Shown here: positions 43,767 to 52,666 of the stretch, one piece after another | Position numbering within the stretch: position 1 is the stretch's first letter | Layout: every line of letters starts with the position of its first letter | NCBI GenBank assembly: GCA_023418475.1 | Contig: JAEZZO010000080.1 | Location: forward strand, 62,001-126,000 | DNA length: 64,000 nucleotides | Direction of reading: 5' to 3' | Source: Bacillota bacterium | GTDB lineage: Bacteria; Bacillota; Clostridia; Lachnospirales; Lachnospiraceae | The notes under the pieces: generated by a model | Databases searched by the model: none | Told to the model about the DNA's origin: nothing | What the model saw: only the letters and a program-made list of their open reading frames with translations | Translations under genes and position numbers: made by a program

Positions 43767-44666
43767 ATGAATGTATATCAAATTTTCAGCGATTCCTCTT
43801 GTGATTTACCTGACAGTTTAATCAATCAATATCACATTAAATTAATCCCTTTTTATGTCAGCTTCGACCAGGACACTTATTTAAAAGAAAATATTGATAT
43901 TACCAAGGAAGCGTTTTATGAGAAATTGTCATCAAAGACAGCTCATTTTGTAACCTCTATGCCTACTGTGCAGGATTATATCGCTGCATTTAAGCAGTCC
44001 TTAAAAAAGGGGCAAGATATTATATGTCTTTGTCTTTCTCATAAATTAAGCGGTTCCCATCAGTCAGCCCTTCAAGCGGGTCTTATTCTGGAAGACCAAT
44101 ATCCCGGATCAAAAATCCTGATCTTAGACAGTATTCAGGCTACTGCCGGACAGGGTCTTTTATTGCTTCAGCTTGCCCGTATGAAAGAGGCTGGATTTAC
44201 TTTGCCTGAGATTTCCCATAAACTGGAGCTTATGAAACCCACTTCCCGAGTAATGTTTTCATTAGATGATCTGGAATATCTCGCTAAGGGAAGACGAATT
44301 GGTAAGGCTGCCGCTTTGGCCGGTGATGTGCTGGAGACTATTCCTTTACTTCAGCTAAAGGGCGCCGAGCTGGTACCTTATTCAAAAGCGAGGGGACGAA
44401 AGCAATCTCTTGACCAGATTTTTTCTATGACGGAAGAATACTTTAAGGAAACAGGGGAAAATCCCGGTGAATATGAGTTCGCGATAGCAGATGCCACAAC
44501 CCCGGAAGATGCTCTTTACCTGCAAAAGCGTGTTGAGAAAATGACAGGACAAGAAATGAACTATCCTATTTTTCGTATTGGAGTAACAATCGGGACTTAT
44601 ACAGGTCCCGGAGCCATCGGTATCTGCTTTGTAAAGAAATACTCATATCTTAAAGAAAAAAATTAA
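43767..44666 (+). CDS. DegV family fatty-acid-binding protein
   Basis: 299 residues. N-terminal Rossmann-like part with YQIFSDSSCDLPDSLI and KTAHFVTSMPTVQDYIAAF; C-terminal part with MFSLDDLEYLAKGRRIGKAAALAGDVLETIPLLQL and a terminal GPGAIGICFVKK. DegV/FakB proteins bind a fatty acid and, as FakB, present it to the kinase FakA for phospholipid synthesis. No fakA is nearby. The start has GGAG 7 nt upstream. It shares an operon with the LUD gene (16 bp gap). Confidence 0.9.
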   Translation: MNVYQIFSDSSCDLPDSLINQYHIKLIPFYVSFDQDTYLKENIDITKEAFYEKLSSKTAHFVTSMPTVQDYIAAFKQSLKKGQDIICLCLSHKLSGSHQSALQAGLILEDQYPGSKILILDSIQATAGQGLLLLQLARMKEAGFTLPEISHKLELMKPTSRVMFSLDDLEYLAKGRRIGKAAALAGDVLETIPLLQLKGAELVPYSKARGRKQSLDQIFSMTEEYFKETGENPGEYEFAIADATTPEDALYLQKRVEKMTGQEMNYPIFRIGVTIGTYTGPGAIGICFVKKYSYLKEKN

Positions 44667-44682
44667 AGGAGGATGTTGATTT

Positions 44683-45318
44683 ATGTCACCCAAAAAAGCC
44701 TATTATGAAAATCTGGCTGATAGTATGATCGAGAAATTCAATCAACGCGATATGGAAGGTTATTACTGTGATAATGCTGAAGAAGCTCTCCTGACTGCAA
44801 AGCGATTTCTGACTCCCGGCTGTTCCTTATCCTGGGGCGGATCACAGACGTTAAACGAAATCGGACTGTTTCAGGAGCTTGCTGATTCAGACTATGTCAT
44901 CTATGACCGTGACACTGCCAAAACTCCGGAAGAAAAGACCGCTATGTACAGTAAAACAGTAACAGCTGATTATTTTTTTATGAGTTCCAATGCTATTACA
45001 CTGGATGGACAATTGATTAACATTGATGGCTTAGGTAATCGTGTGGCTTGTCTGATCGCCGGACCTAAAAATGTAATAATTATCGCAGGTATGAACAAAA
45101 TTGTGACAGATGTTCAGACCGGCATCGAACGCGTGCGTAATATGGCTTCTCCTCCAAACGCAGTAAGACTCGGTTCTAAAACTCCCTGCGCTCAGCTTGG
45201 TAAATGTGTAAATTGTCTTACACAGGACTGTCTGTGCTGTGAAATCGTCATTACAAGGAAATCAAGAATTCCGGGAAGAATAAAAGTCATTCTTGTCGGA
45301 GAAGAACTTGGATATTAA
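44683..45318 (+). CDS. LUD-domain (LutC-like) protein with C-terminal cysteines
   Basis: 211 residues. The LUD core is visible in DNAEEALLTAKRFLTPGCSLSWGGSQTLNEIGL and NVIIIAGMNKIVTDVQTGIERVRNMASPPNAVRLG. The tail has six Cys in CAQLGKCVNCLTQDCLCCEIV, which could hold a metal or Fe-S cluster. LUD proteins are known in lactate utilisation (LutB/LutC), but a solitary form such as this one has no known reaction. Start has AAGGAGGATG. Cotranscribed with DegV. Confidence 0.85.
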   Translation: MSPKKAYYENLADSMIEKFNQRDMEGYYCDNAEEALLTAKRFLTPGCSLSWGGSQTLNEIGLFQELADSDYVIYDRDTAKTPEEKTAMYSKTVTADYFFMSSNAITLDGQLINIDGLGNRVACLIAGPKNVIIIAGMNKIVTDVQTGIERVRNMASPPNAVRLGSKTPCAQLGKCVNCLTQDCLCCEIVITRKSRIPGRIKVILVGEELGY

Positions 45319-45355
45319 TAAGATTATGATATTACCCTGATATTTATTCTGTTAA

Positions 45356-45385
45356 TTGCAGGCTATTGGATTATTGTGTTATAAT
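45356..45385 (+). promoter_or_regulatory. Putative promoter of the 62-residue protein
   Basis: TTGCAG, 18 bp, TATAAT, about 90 bp before the start codon. Confidence 0.45.
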
Positions 45386-45476
45386 AAGCTATTGAATTTA
45401 AGTATCAGGTATCAGATGAATCATTAGAACACTCAAATCGTTATCATTATGTAAAGAAGGAAAGCGAGGAATTATT

Positions 45477-45665
45477 ATGCCATTAAAGAATTGCTGTACA
45501 CCAAAAAATCCAGATTCTAATGTGAATGTCACCGTGAACGTGGATGTACCTAGAATTGTAAAATATGCCTGTATTACAGGCGTTCTGATCGTTGGAATTA
45601 TTTTTGGGAATAAAAGCTTTCACAAGATGCTGGAGCATGGATTTTTTGACACTCTCAGCAAATAA
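45477..45665 (+). CDS. Small membrane protein, 62 residues
   Basis: N-terminal Cys pair and a Val/Asn-rich strand (SNVNVTVNVDV), then one membrane helix (about 27-44, IVKYACITGVLIVGIIFG) and a short amphipathic tail. Unrecognised family. GAGGA is 8 nt before the ATG and a promoter-like sequence lies upstream, so it is likely real. Confidence 0.6.
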   Translation: MPLKNCCTPKNPDSNVNVTVNVDVPRIVKYACITGVLIVGIIFGNKSFHKMLEHGFFDTLSK

Positions 45666-45817
45666 GATTTTGGACACTCCAATCTATGCCTGGGAAACCA
45701 TATTCAAATTACAAGCATGAAACATTGACAGAATAGTTTTTCATCGTCTGTCAGTCAGTATTGTGTGATACATTTGGTAAGTGTTTTTAGATAAAGGAGT
45801 AGATACATTCATTTGGT

Positions 45818-45844
45818 CGGCTCCGCTTCAAAAGCACTTACCGG
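45818..45844 (-). repeat. Dispersed repeat pair, copy 1
   Basis: Minus strand CCGGTAAGTGCTTTTGAAGC then GGAGCCG; 23 of 27 bases match the copy at 54011-54037, all four differences being transitions. Confidence 0.6.
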
Positions 45845-45897
45845 ATTTATTGTACAAGTTTTAACAGCTTCTGCTGCAGATTTGCCGATATCTGAGA

Positions 45898-46698
45898 CTA
45901 TATATGAGCCGGCCGCTGCCACAGCCTGCAGAGTACTTTGGTAAATACGAAGCCGGCAATTAGTGCTCCGATCACCGGTGCCAGCATATATACATAAAAG
46001 AAACCTCCTATTCTGTCGGGAAAAGCCGCTTGCCCCCATCCAAAGATCCAAGCCACCATTCTAGGTGCAAAATCTCTGGCGGGATTAAGTCCTGCCTGCG
46101 TAAAATTCGCAATAAAACATACAACGGAACTTACAGTGAATCCGATAAAAACCGGTACCAGATTACTATCCGGTTTACCAAGATTACGATCCTCTGTTAA
46201 AGCAAATATAACCAGCACCAGAAGGAATGTTCCCAGTGTCTCAGCTGCCATAGCATGCAGCATTGACATAATATTTGAATTCCCAGTCGCAAGATAATAT
46301 TCTCCAAACATTTTAGAAACACTTACTGATTCAGGTGTTCCTCTTACAATTTTATGTGCATTCTCAAAGTGAATAATACTGCTGGAGAATAGTCCATAAA
46401 CCATCAGCGCTGCCACAAAAGCTCCAGTGAACTGTGCAATCAGATAAGCGGGTACTTTCTTCCAATCCAGTCTTTTATTTACTGCCATTGCTATTGTTAG
46501 TGCCGGATTGAAATGCGAACCTGACAGATGCCTTGTTGTATAGGTGGATAACATTGCACCAATGCCCCACATAAGAGCAACTTGTACAACGCCGTGATAA
46601 GAATCGAATAATACAGAATTTGCTACTGCCCCACATCCAAATAGAATTAACATAAATGTCCCTAAAAATTCTCCCGTAAATTCTCTGCTGTATTTCAT
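45898..46698 (-). CDS. Aquaporin / glycerol facilitator
   Basis: 266 residues, six membrane helices and two NPA half-helices: GSHFNPALTIAM and GLNPARDFAPR. The extended loop and the Asp after the second NPA (NPARD) mark the glyceroporin group, so glycerol and small polyols are likely cargo. MIP-family inner-membrane channel. Start at 46698 has GAGG 8 nt upstream. No glycerol kinase gene is adjacent. Confidence 0.92.
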   Translation of the reverse strand: MKYSREFTGEFLGTFMLILFGCGAVANSVLFDSYHGVVQVALMWGIGAMLSTYTTRHLSGSHFNPALTIAMAVNKRLDWKKVPAYLIAQFTGAFVAALMVYGLFSSSIIHFENAHKIVRGTPESVSVSKMFGEYYLATGNSNIMSMLHAMAAETLGTFLLVLVIFALTEDRNLGKPDSNLVPVFIGFTVSSVVCFIANFTQAGLNPARDFAPRMVAWIFGWGQAAFPDRIGGFFYVYMLAPVIGALIAGFVFTKVLCRLWQRPAHI

Positions 46699-46745
46699 TT
46701 TATAATCCTCTTTTCGACAGTTAAAACTAGTAAATATTAAGCAAG

Positions 46746-46793
46746 TAAAAAAACGTGCAGTACATCAGTTATTACTCATATACTACACGTTAA
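46746..46793 (-). terminator. Terminator of glyA
   Basis: Stem ACGTGYAGTA..AT / AT..TACTRCACGT with a few mismatches, then TTTTTTT on the minus strand. Confidence 0.75.
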
Positions 46794-46854
46794 ATATTCA
46801 TTTCCGCTGTTTCTGCTCCTCTTATGTAACAAATTTCAGGAAGCTAACCGGTTA

Positions 46855-48093
46855 TTAATACAACGGATACTGATCCGTCAGAGTTTTCACCATTTCCATT
46901 GCTTTTGCCTTATTCGTATCTACATCTTTTACTAAAAGATAGATTGCTTCTGCAACCACATCCATGTCTGCTGCATTGAAGCCTCTGGTGGTAACAGCAG
47001 CCGTTCCAAGGCGGATACCGCTCGTTACAAAAGGTGACGCGGGATCATTTGGAACTGCATTCTTATTGCAGGTGATGTTGGCAGCATCCAGAAGCTTCTC
47101 CGTATCCTTGCCAGTAACACCCATATTCTGAAGATCCACCAGCATTAAATGATTATCCGTTCCTCCTGATACAAGGTGAAAGCCCCTCTGCATTAAGCCA
47201 TTCGCAAGTGCCTGCGCATTCTCAACAATCTTTCCAGCGTAGGTCTTGAAGCTTGGATCCAATGCCTCTTTAAAGCATACTGCCTTTGCTGCAATCACAT
47301 GCATTAACGGTCCGCCTTGAATTCCAGGGAAAACAGCCTTGTTAAGCTTATGTTCCTCTGCAAATTCAGCGCTGGATAATATCATACCACCTCTTGGCCC
47401 TCTAAGCGTCTTGTGAGTTGTCGTTGTCGTTACATGGGCATAAGGAATTGGATTCTCATGGTAGCCGGCAGCAACAAGACCAGCGATATGAGCCATATCT
47501 ACCATCAAGAAAGCTCCAACTTCATCTGCGATTTCCCGGAAGATCTTAAAATCTATCTTTCTTGCGTAGGCACTTGCACCAGCCACAATAAGCTTCGGTT
47601 TATGCTCCTTCGCAAGCTCTCTTAAATTATCATAATCAATATAACCCTGGTCATTGACCCCGTAAGGAATGATTTTGAAATAACTGCCGCTCATATTAAC
47701 CGGACTTCCATGTGTCAAATGTCCGCCGTGAGCTAAATTCATACCCATTACCGTATCGCCTGGTTTTAATAAAGCAAAGAAAACTGCCATATTTGCCTGT
47801 GCGCCGGAATGTGGCTGAACATTGGCATAAGTAGCTCCAAACAGCTCCTTTGCTCTTTCAATTGCAAGATTTTCAGCAAGATCGACAAATTCACAGCCTC
47901 CATAATATCTCTTCCCGGGATATCCTTCTGCATATTTGTTTGTTAACTGGCTTCCCATTGCCGCCATTACAGCCTTACTTACAAAATTTTCAGAAGCAAT
48001 TAGCTCAATGTGGCTGTTCTGTCTTCCAATTTCCAGTAAAATTGCTTCCGCTAATTCAGGATCATATGATTTTACCTCTTCAAATGAATACAT
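46855..48093 (-). CDS. glyA: Serine hydroxymethyltransferase
   Basis: 412 residues. PLP-binding Lys in VTTTTTHKTLRGPRGG, substrate motifs ASENFVSKAVM, YAEGYPGKRYYGGCE, and ARKIDFKIFREIADEVGAFLMVDMAHIAGLVAAG. It converts serine and THF to glycine and methylene-THF, feeding the one-carbon pool used by the metF/metH pair. The open frame begins at 48117; AAGG about 10 nt before ATG 48093 and the usual family start fix it there. Single gene; no glycine riboswitch seen. Confidence 0.96.
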   Translation of the reverse strand: MYSFEEVKSYDPELAEAILLEIGRQNSHIELIASENFVSKAVMAAMGSQLTNKYAEGYPGKRYYGGCEFVDLAENLAIERAKELFGATYANVQPHSGAQANMAVFFALLKPGDTVMGMNLAHGGHLTHGSPVNMSGSYFKIIPYGVNDQGYIDYDNLRELAKEHKPKLIVAGASAYARKIDFKIFREIADEVGAFLMVDMAHIAGLVAAGYHENPIPYAHVTTTTTHKTLRGPRGGMILSSAEFAEEHKLNKAVFPGIQGGPLMHVIAAKAVCFKEALDPSFKTYAGKIVENAQALANGLMQRGFHLVSGGTDNHLMLVDLQNMGVTGKDTEKLLDAANITCNKNAVPNDPASPFVTSGIRLGTAAVTTRGFNAADMDVVAEAIYLLVKDVDTNKAKAMEMVKTLTDQYPLY

Positions 48094-48290
48094 GTTTTCA
48101 ATTCCTTTCCGGTTCATTCAGTACTTATTTTTGCTTTAGTATATCATATCCGTTTTCAATATGGAAGTGAAAATACCACGATGCACCTTTTTCATTTATA
48201 ACTTTATCTTATGATAATTATTTCTATGTAATATCTCGTCCCTTTGCACTCTCAATTGTCATCTCCATATCTTTGATATGTGTCTAATAA

Positions 48291-48728
48291 TTATAGTAGA
48301 TAAACATAGATGTCCTTATGTGTTTCCTTATACGGATAAAATGTATAAAAAACCATATTTACTCCTCCCTGATCCGTAAGTGGGAAACACACATCAAACG
48401 TATGTGCTTTGTTCGTTAGTCTAATTCCAATATTATAATCATCCTGCCGAGCGATAAAAGCTTTTCTGAACAATGGCTTAAATATTTTATAAGAACCAAA
48501 TTTATCAAGGAAATTATTCATTTCCTCCTTCGAAAGTTCTTTATATTTCAATGCTGAAACCTCATCTTTTTTATTTAAACCGATACTCATACAAGATATC
48601 TTGTGTTTTGAATAATAATGTTTTAATGTAATTGGCCTGCCAATGAATATATTATAAAATAATCCTAATAACAGAAGCCCTATTATTAATATTAATATGT
48701 TCAAAAGCAATCTCTTATCTATTTTCAT
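48291..48728 (-). CDS. Membrane-anchored protein of unknown family
   Basis: 145 residues. One N-terminal membrane helix (about 7-27, LLLNILILIIGLLLLGLF), then a soluble, presumably outer, domain with regularly placed hydrophobics (SIGLNKKDEVSALKYKELSKEEMNNFLDKF, YNIGIRLTNKAHTFDVCFPLTDQGGVNMVFYTFYPY). Not recognised. The open frame begins at 48815; AGGAG is 8 nt before 48728. Next to the CGAACTT hairpin but probably transcribed alone. Confidence 0.65.
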   Translation of the reverse strand: MKIDKRLLLNILILIIGLLLLGLFYNIFIGRPITLKHYYSKHKISCMSIGLNKKDEVSALKYKELSKEEMNNFLDKFGSYKIFKPLFRKAFIARQDDYNIGIRLTNKAHTFDVCFPLTDQGGVNMVFYTFYPYKETHKDIYVYLL

Positions 48729-48819
48729 TATGTATTCTCCTACATATAATAAGGGCACATTACTTATTAAATAATAGATATTTAATTTGTAATCGATGGA
48801 TTTCCATATCTTCATGAAG

Positions 48820-48858
48820 GCTTTATGTCATAGGACGAACTTTCCTATGACATAAAGC
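48820..48858. repeat. Hairpin with conserved CGAACTT loop, copy 2
   Basis: 16-bp perfect stem around the loop CGAACTT, 3 nt after the cdd stop on the minus strand. Same core as 40483-40515, with a different but complementary outer stem. Confidence 0.75.
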
Positions 48859-48860
48859 TC

Positions 48861-49367
48861 TCACAGATTACCCGGGCCAAAGCTGAGAGGTAGAAGCTCC
48901 TCCAGCAGAAATACAAGATAATCCTCCTCGCTTCTTGCAAGGATTACCAGAAAACTCTTGGGATCCGTGAACTCCCGCATAACCTGACGACAGATGCCAC
49001 AAGGCGGACAAAAGTCAGTAATTAATCCATTTTTACCGCCAACAATTGCAATTGCGGAGAAATCCTTCTCTCCTTCGCTGACCGCTTTATAAAATGCTGT
49101 TCGCTCAGCGCAATTTGCCGCACCATAGGATGCATTTTCAACATTGCAGCCCTTATAGACTTTTTGCTTTTTGGTAAGAAGTGCTGCTCCAACCTTAAAG
49201 TGGGAATAAGGGGCATAAGAATTTTTCATACCTTCCATAGCATCCAAAATCAGATTTTTTGCAACAGAATGACTGACAATCCCTTCCTTAGCCTGCAGCT
49301 CTCCCCGCTCGCGAAGTACAAGGCTGTTCATTTGTTCATTTTGTTGTTTGTTTTCCTGCTCATTCAT
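48861..49367 (-). CDS. cdd: Cytidine deaminase
   Basis: 168 residues. Zinc-site motifs GCNVENASYGAANCAERTA and CPPCGICRQVM (Cys, Glu, Cys-Cys) of the homotetrameric CDA family; NSYAPYSHFKVGAALL is the family start. Deaminates cytidine and deoxycytidine. An extra 30-odd Gln/Glu-rich residues at the N-terminus (usual length about 132) are retained because GGAGG is 8 nt before 49367. Last gene of deoD-deoC-cdd, a nucleoside salvage cluster; the spacing to deoC is 147 bp. Confidence 0.93.
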   Translation of the reverse strand: MNEQENKQQNEQMNSLVLRERGELQAKEGIVSHSVAKNLILDAMEGMKNSYAPYSHFKVGAALLTKKQKVYKGCNVENASYGAANCAERTAFYKAVSEGEKDFSAIAIVGGKNGLITDFCPPCGICRQVMREFTDPKSFLVILARSEEDYLVFLLEELLPLSFGPGNL

Positions 49368-49514
49368 AAACATAACCTCCCTGTCTTTATGCTTTTGCTC
49401 CTTCCGTTTCACTTCCACTTCGGAACATATACTTTCTGTATATTTACTTAAAATAATACTTGAGTACTTTATGATTTATATGTGAAAAGTCCTATAAAAT
49501 TATTCCTTTATTAC

Positions 49515-50180
49515 TTAATATCCTGAGCCTTCTTGGTTCTTTGCCAGCTTAACAATCCTGCTGGTACCAAGCCTTGAAGCACCAAGTTCTACAAATTGTT
49601 CTGCATCCTCAAAGGACGAAATGCCTCCTGCCGCTTTTATCCTGACCTGCGATCCTACATGCTGTGCAAACAAAGCCACATCCTCGAAGGTAGCTCCTGC
49701 CTTTGAAAAGCCAGTTGATGTTTTAATAAAATCGGCACCGGATTCGGTTACAATTTCACACATTTGGATTTTTTCTTCTTCGGTGAGAAGGCAGGTTTCA
49801 ATAATTACTTTCAGAATTTTATTGCCGCAGACTTCCTTTAACTGCTTGATTTCCTCCAGAAGAAAGTTATAATTTCTCTCCTTTAACCATCCAAGGTTGA
49901 TCACCATATCAATTTCATCTGCACCGTTAGCAATAGCATCCTTCGTCTCAAATACCTTCACTGCAGTCGTATTATAACCATTAGGAAAGCCGATTACCGT
50001 GCACACTTGCATACGGTTCTGTACATATTCCTTCACCTGCTTCACATAAGAAGGAGGAATGCAGACAGATGCAGTACTATAGGTAATGGCATCATCGCAT
50101 ATTTGTTTTATTTCCTCCCAGGTTGCTGTCTGAAGCAATAATGTATGGTCTACCTTATCAAATATTACTCTTTTATCCAT
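49515..50180 (-). CDS. deoC: Deoxyribose-phosphate aldolase
   Basis: 221 residues. Schiff-base Lys in ADFIKTSTGFSKAGATFEDV and catalytic Lys in VRIKAAGGI, plus DKVDHTLLLQTATWEEI and NGADEIDMVINLG. Splits 2-deoxyribose-5-phosphate into acetaldehyde and glyceraldehyde-3-phosphate. Start at 50180 chosen by AAGGA 8 nt upstream; 50189 gives three extra residues. 33 bp after deoD. Confidence 0.96.
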   Translation of the reverse strand: MDKRVIFDKVDHTLLLQTATWEEIKQICDDAITYSTASVCIPPSYVKQVKEYVQNRMQVCTVIGFPNGYNTTAVKVFETKDAIANGADEIDMVINLGWLKERNYNFLLEEIKQLKEVCGNKILKVIIETCLLTEEEKIQMCEIVTESGADFIKTSTGFSKAGATFEDVALFAQHVGSQVRIKAAGGISSFEDAEQFVELGASRLGTSRIVKLAKNQEGSGY

Positions 50181-50213
50181 TCTCATCATCCTTTTCCTTT
50201 TGTCTTTTGAAAG

Positions 50214-50921
50214 CTAAGCTATCTCCAAAGCAATTTCCATCATATCCTTAAAAGTAAGCTGCCGATCCTGTGCCGATAATGATTCTCCTGTAAATACATG
50301 GTCGGATATCGTAAGGATGCATAGTGCCTTCTTACCTGCCCTTGCCGCATTCATATAAAGTGCTGCAGCTTCCATCTCCACAGCCAGAATATTCATTTTC
50401 TGCCATAATGAATTTGCTTCCTTATTATCATCATAAAAGGTATCGGAAGAAAGTATATTTCCTACCACTGTTTTTATGTTAAGCTTTTCAGCCGTTTCCA
50501 CCGCTTTACGAAGTAAGCCGTAATCGGCGATTGGTGCAAAGGTTCCGGGGAGTTTATACTGCGCAGCGTAATTTGAATTTGTAGAAGCTCCCATACCGAT
50601 CACTATATCACGAAGCTTTACATTCTCAGCAATTCCGCCTGCCGATCCGATTCTTATGATATTTTCTACACCATAAAAATGATATAATTCGTAAGAATAG
50701 ATTCCAATCGAGGGCATTCCCATACCGCCCCCCATTACGGAGACCCTTTTTCCATGGTATGTGCCCGTAAATCCCAGCATATTTCTTACATTATTAAAGC
50801 AAATCACATCCTCCAGATAGTTCTCCGCTATAAATTTTGCTCTCAGGGGATCTCCTGGCATTAACACTGTTTTTGCTATTTCTTCTGCTTTCGCCTCATT
50901 ATGCGGTGTTGGTATATTCAT
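50214..50921 (-). CDS. deoD: Purine-nucleoside phosphorylase (DeoD type)
   Basis: 235 residues. Motifs IAKTVLMPGDPLRAKFIAENYLED, FTGTYHGKRVSVMGGGMGMPSIGIYSYEL and MEAAALYMNAARAGKKALCIL. Phosphorolyses purine (deoxy)nucleosides; with deoC the released sugar goes to glycolysis. The ATG at 50921, with GGAG 6 nt upstream, is preferred to the ATG at 50933, which lies inside the repeated leader. The leader carries four hairpins, including a duplicated one. Confidence 0.96.
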   Translation of the reverse strand: MNIPTPHNEAKAEEIAKTVLMPGDPLRAKFIAENYLEDVICFNNVRNMLGFTGTYHGKRVSVMGGGMGMPSIGIYSYELYHFYGVENIIRIGSAGGIAENVKLRDIVIGMGASTNSNYAAQYKLPGTFAPIADYGLLRKAVETAEKLNIKTVVGNILSSDTFYDDNKEANSLWQKMNILAVEMEAAALYMNAARAGKKALCILTISDHVFTGESLSAQDRQLTFKDMMEIALEIA

Positions 50922-50923
50922 AT

Positions 50924-50960
50924 TTTTCTCCATTCCTGCGCATGCTTTATGCGCATATTA
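50924..50960 (-). repeat. Hairpin-plus-RBS leader repeat, deoD-proximal copy
   Basis: The 33 bp 50924-50956 are exactly repeated at 51022-51054. In mRNA sense: a hairpin TGCGCAT-AAAGC-ATGCGCA then AGGAATGGAG, the deoD Shine-Dalgarno. Also resembles 34685-34722. Confidence 0.85.
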
Positions 50961-51021
50961 AGTTTGCGCCGAGGATTACGCAGGCACAAACTTTATGAGT
51001 GAAGGCGTTTTCCCTTCACTC
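50961..51021 (-). other. Two further hairpins in the deoD leader
   Basis: AAGTTTGTGCC / GGCGCAAACTT (50960-50994, one G-U pair) and GAGTGAAGG / CCTTCACTC (about 50996-51021). Together with the two repeat copies this gives four hairpins in a row before deoD. Confidence 0.7.
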
Positions 51022-51054
51022 TTTTCTCCATTCCTGCGCATGCTTTATGCGCAT
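51022..51054 (-). repeat. Hairpin-plus-RBS leader repeat, distal copy
   Basis: Exact 33-bp duplicate of 50924-50956, including a Shine-Dalgarno-like AGGAATGGAG but followed by no open frame. The rest of the gap, 51055-51416, is AT-rich with no gene recognised. Confidence 0.85.
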
Positions 51055-51416
51055 CCAAAATAGTACCTCTGCGTCTATTGTATTTCCTATTACAATGGCA
51101 CTATTTAGTGAATTAATTATAATTGCATGCACCAACTGATCCGCCTGCATAGCATTAAGATCCAAGTAGGTACTTTATTCCATTATTTTAACATAATTTA
51201 ATGGAAATGGCAATTATACCTACTGATAGGATCAATTCTTCCCGTATAAAATATACACTTTTTTATGGTTATCTTACTTATTTTCATATATTTGTTTACT
51301 AAGATACCCACTTCACATCATAACGTCGCAATCGGCGCCTTAAATAATTAGGGAAGAATGTTCTTCCTCCAAACTCTCTACAGGAATAGATAATGTTAAA
51401 ATAAACTTCCATCACT

Positions 51417-51908
51417 TTATATTTCCACAATACTGACTTTGTTACCATGCTCTTGTATAATCCGCATTAAATCTGCACAGGAGAGCATAACAGTAGCTGT
51501 GTTATCATTTGGATGTACACCGATTAGATCTCTGCCAATCAGCGCGCTGTCAAATATAACTTCAACCGCAAGGTCATCATCATGCAGAATGCCAAATGGA
51601 GTGACCGACCCTTTTGTTAATTTTAAATATTTCATAAGTCTCTCTTCGGAGGCAAAGCTTAATCCGCTTGTCCCAAGCTGTGCCCGGATGCTCTTTAAGT
51701 CAGCCGTTTTATATTTATCCAGTACAATTAGAAAATGCCTTCTTCCTTTATCATCCCTCAAAAATAAATTTTTAGCAATCCAATGATTATCCCTGAATAA
51801 TTCAATGTGATCCATTTCTTCTATCGTATAAGCTGCCGGATGATCAATTGCTTCATACTTGATTTCAAGGCTGTCCAATAATTCATATACTTTTTTCTTT
51901 TGTTCCAT
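51417..51908 (-). CDS. prdX: Prolyl-tRNA deacylase / YbaK-EbsC family (ProX-like)
   Basis: 163 residues. Family motifs YEAIDHPAAYTIEEM, AKNLFLRDDKGRRHFLIVLDKYKTADLKSI, GLSFASEERL, LKLTKGSVTPFGIL and VIFDSALIGRDLIGVHPNDNTATVML. Such enzymes hydrolyse Ala mis-charged on tRNA-Pro in trans. Start has GAGGGAAG. Single gene. Confidence 0.88.
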   Translation of the reverse strand: MEQKKKVYELLDSLEIKYEAIDHPAAYTIEEMDHIELFRDNHWIAKNLFLRDDKGRRHFLIVLDKYKTADLKSIRAQLGTSGLSFASEERLMKYLKLTKGSVTPFGILHDDDLAVEVIFDSALIGRDLIGVHPNDNTATVMLSCADLMRIIQEHGNKVSIVEI

Positions 51909-52034
51909 TTCTATCTTCCCTCTATTTTGTAATATGATGTTTTTCTCCTATTATTATGCTGAAGCGTTCCGGTTTACTATGCATTCATAGAAATATCACG
52001 ACTCCGATATTGACTTCTCTGTTCCAGCGATTCG

Positions 52035-52436
52035 TTAATAAAGCTTTGCTGTAATCGCCCCATTTTCTCTTTTTACCGTAAACCAACCATAGGTGACTGT
52101 ATGACCAAGTCCACTATCCGGATCATCCATTACAAATTCATAAAGATGGATATAGTAGGCCGTTCCCTTTTCATCATCGCCTTCATAAGCCAGGTAATAC
52201 TGCGAATGTTCCAGTTGATAATAATACTTATCCTTAGAGTTAGTTTCATAAATTTTATCAAAATTAGATGCATATTGTTTCTTTACAAGATCCAATGCTT
52301 TCATTGGCGTATCGCACTGTACTTCCTCCTGTTGTGTCTTGTAAATCAAGTTTTGTTCCTTATTATCCGATTGGTAGTTTATGTTTGGAACATTTATCCC
52401 CAGAATAATGATTAAGTACAATAGAAACCGCCACAT
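52035..52436 (-). CDS. Secreted or membrane-anchored protein, unknown family
   Basis: 133 residues. Short N-terminal hydrophobic segment (3-15, signal or anchor), then a probably extracellular beta-rich domain (KYYYQLEHSQYYLAYEGDDEKGTAYYIHLYEFV, TVTYGWFTVKRENGAITAKLY). Not recognised. GAGAGG 7 nt before ATG supports the start. Confidence 0.65.
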   Translation of the reverse strand: MWRFLLYLIIILGINVPNINYQSDNKEQNLIYKTQQEEVQCDTPMKALDLVKKQYASNFDKIYETNSKDKYYYQLEHSQYYLAYEGDDEKGTAYYIHLYEFVMDDPDSGLGHTVTYGWFTVKRENGAITAKLY

Positions 52437-52666
52437 AGTGTAACCTCTCTGGTTTATATACTGTTAATCAGAAAATATCATCCGGCTTCGACTGCCTTTT
52501 ACCTAGAAAAATTACTTTTTTCTGCATAATATGGACAGGCTATGCTCAAAATGATCAATGCTATTATAGCACCAATTAACATTTATTACCATTTAAAGAG
52601 AGCACAAATTATCGACAGCATCAAACAGGATCTATGGCATTACACAATGATCTGTCTGTTTGCCTG

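Noticed and set aside
45809..46051. Minus-strand frame overlapping the aquaporin end
   Set aside because: Its start lies inside the aquaporin gene in another frame; the rest covers the dispersed repeat. Not a gene.
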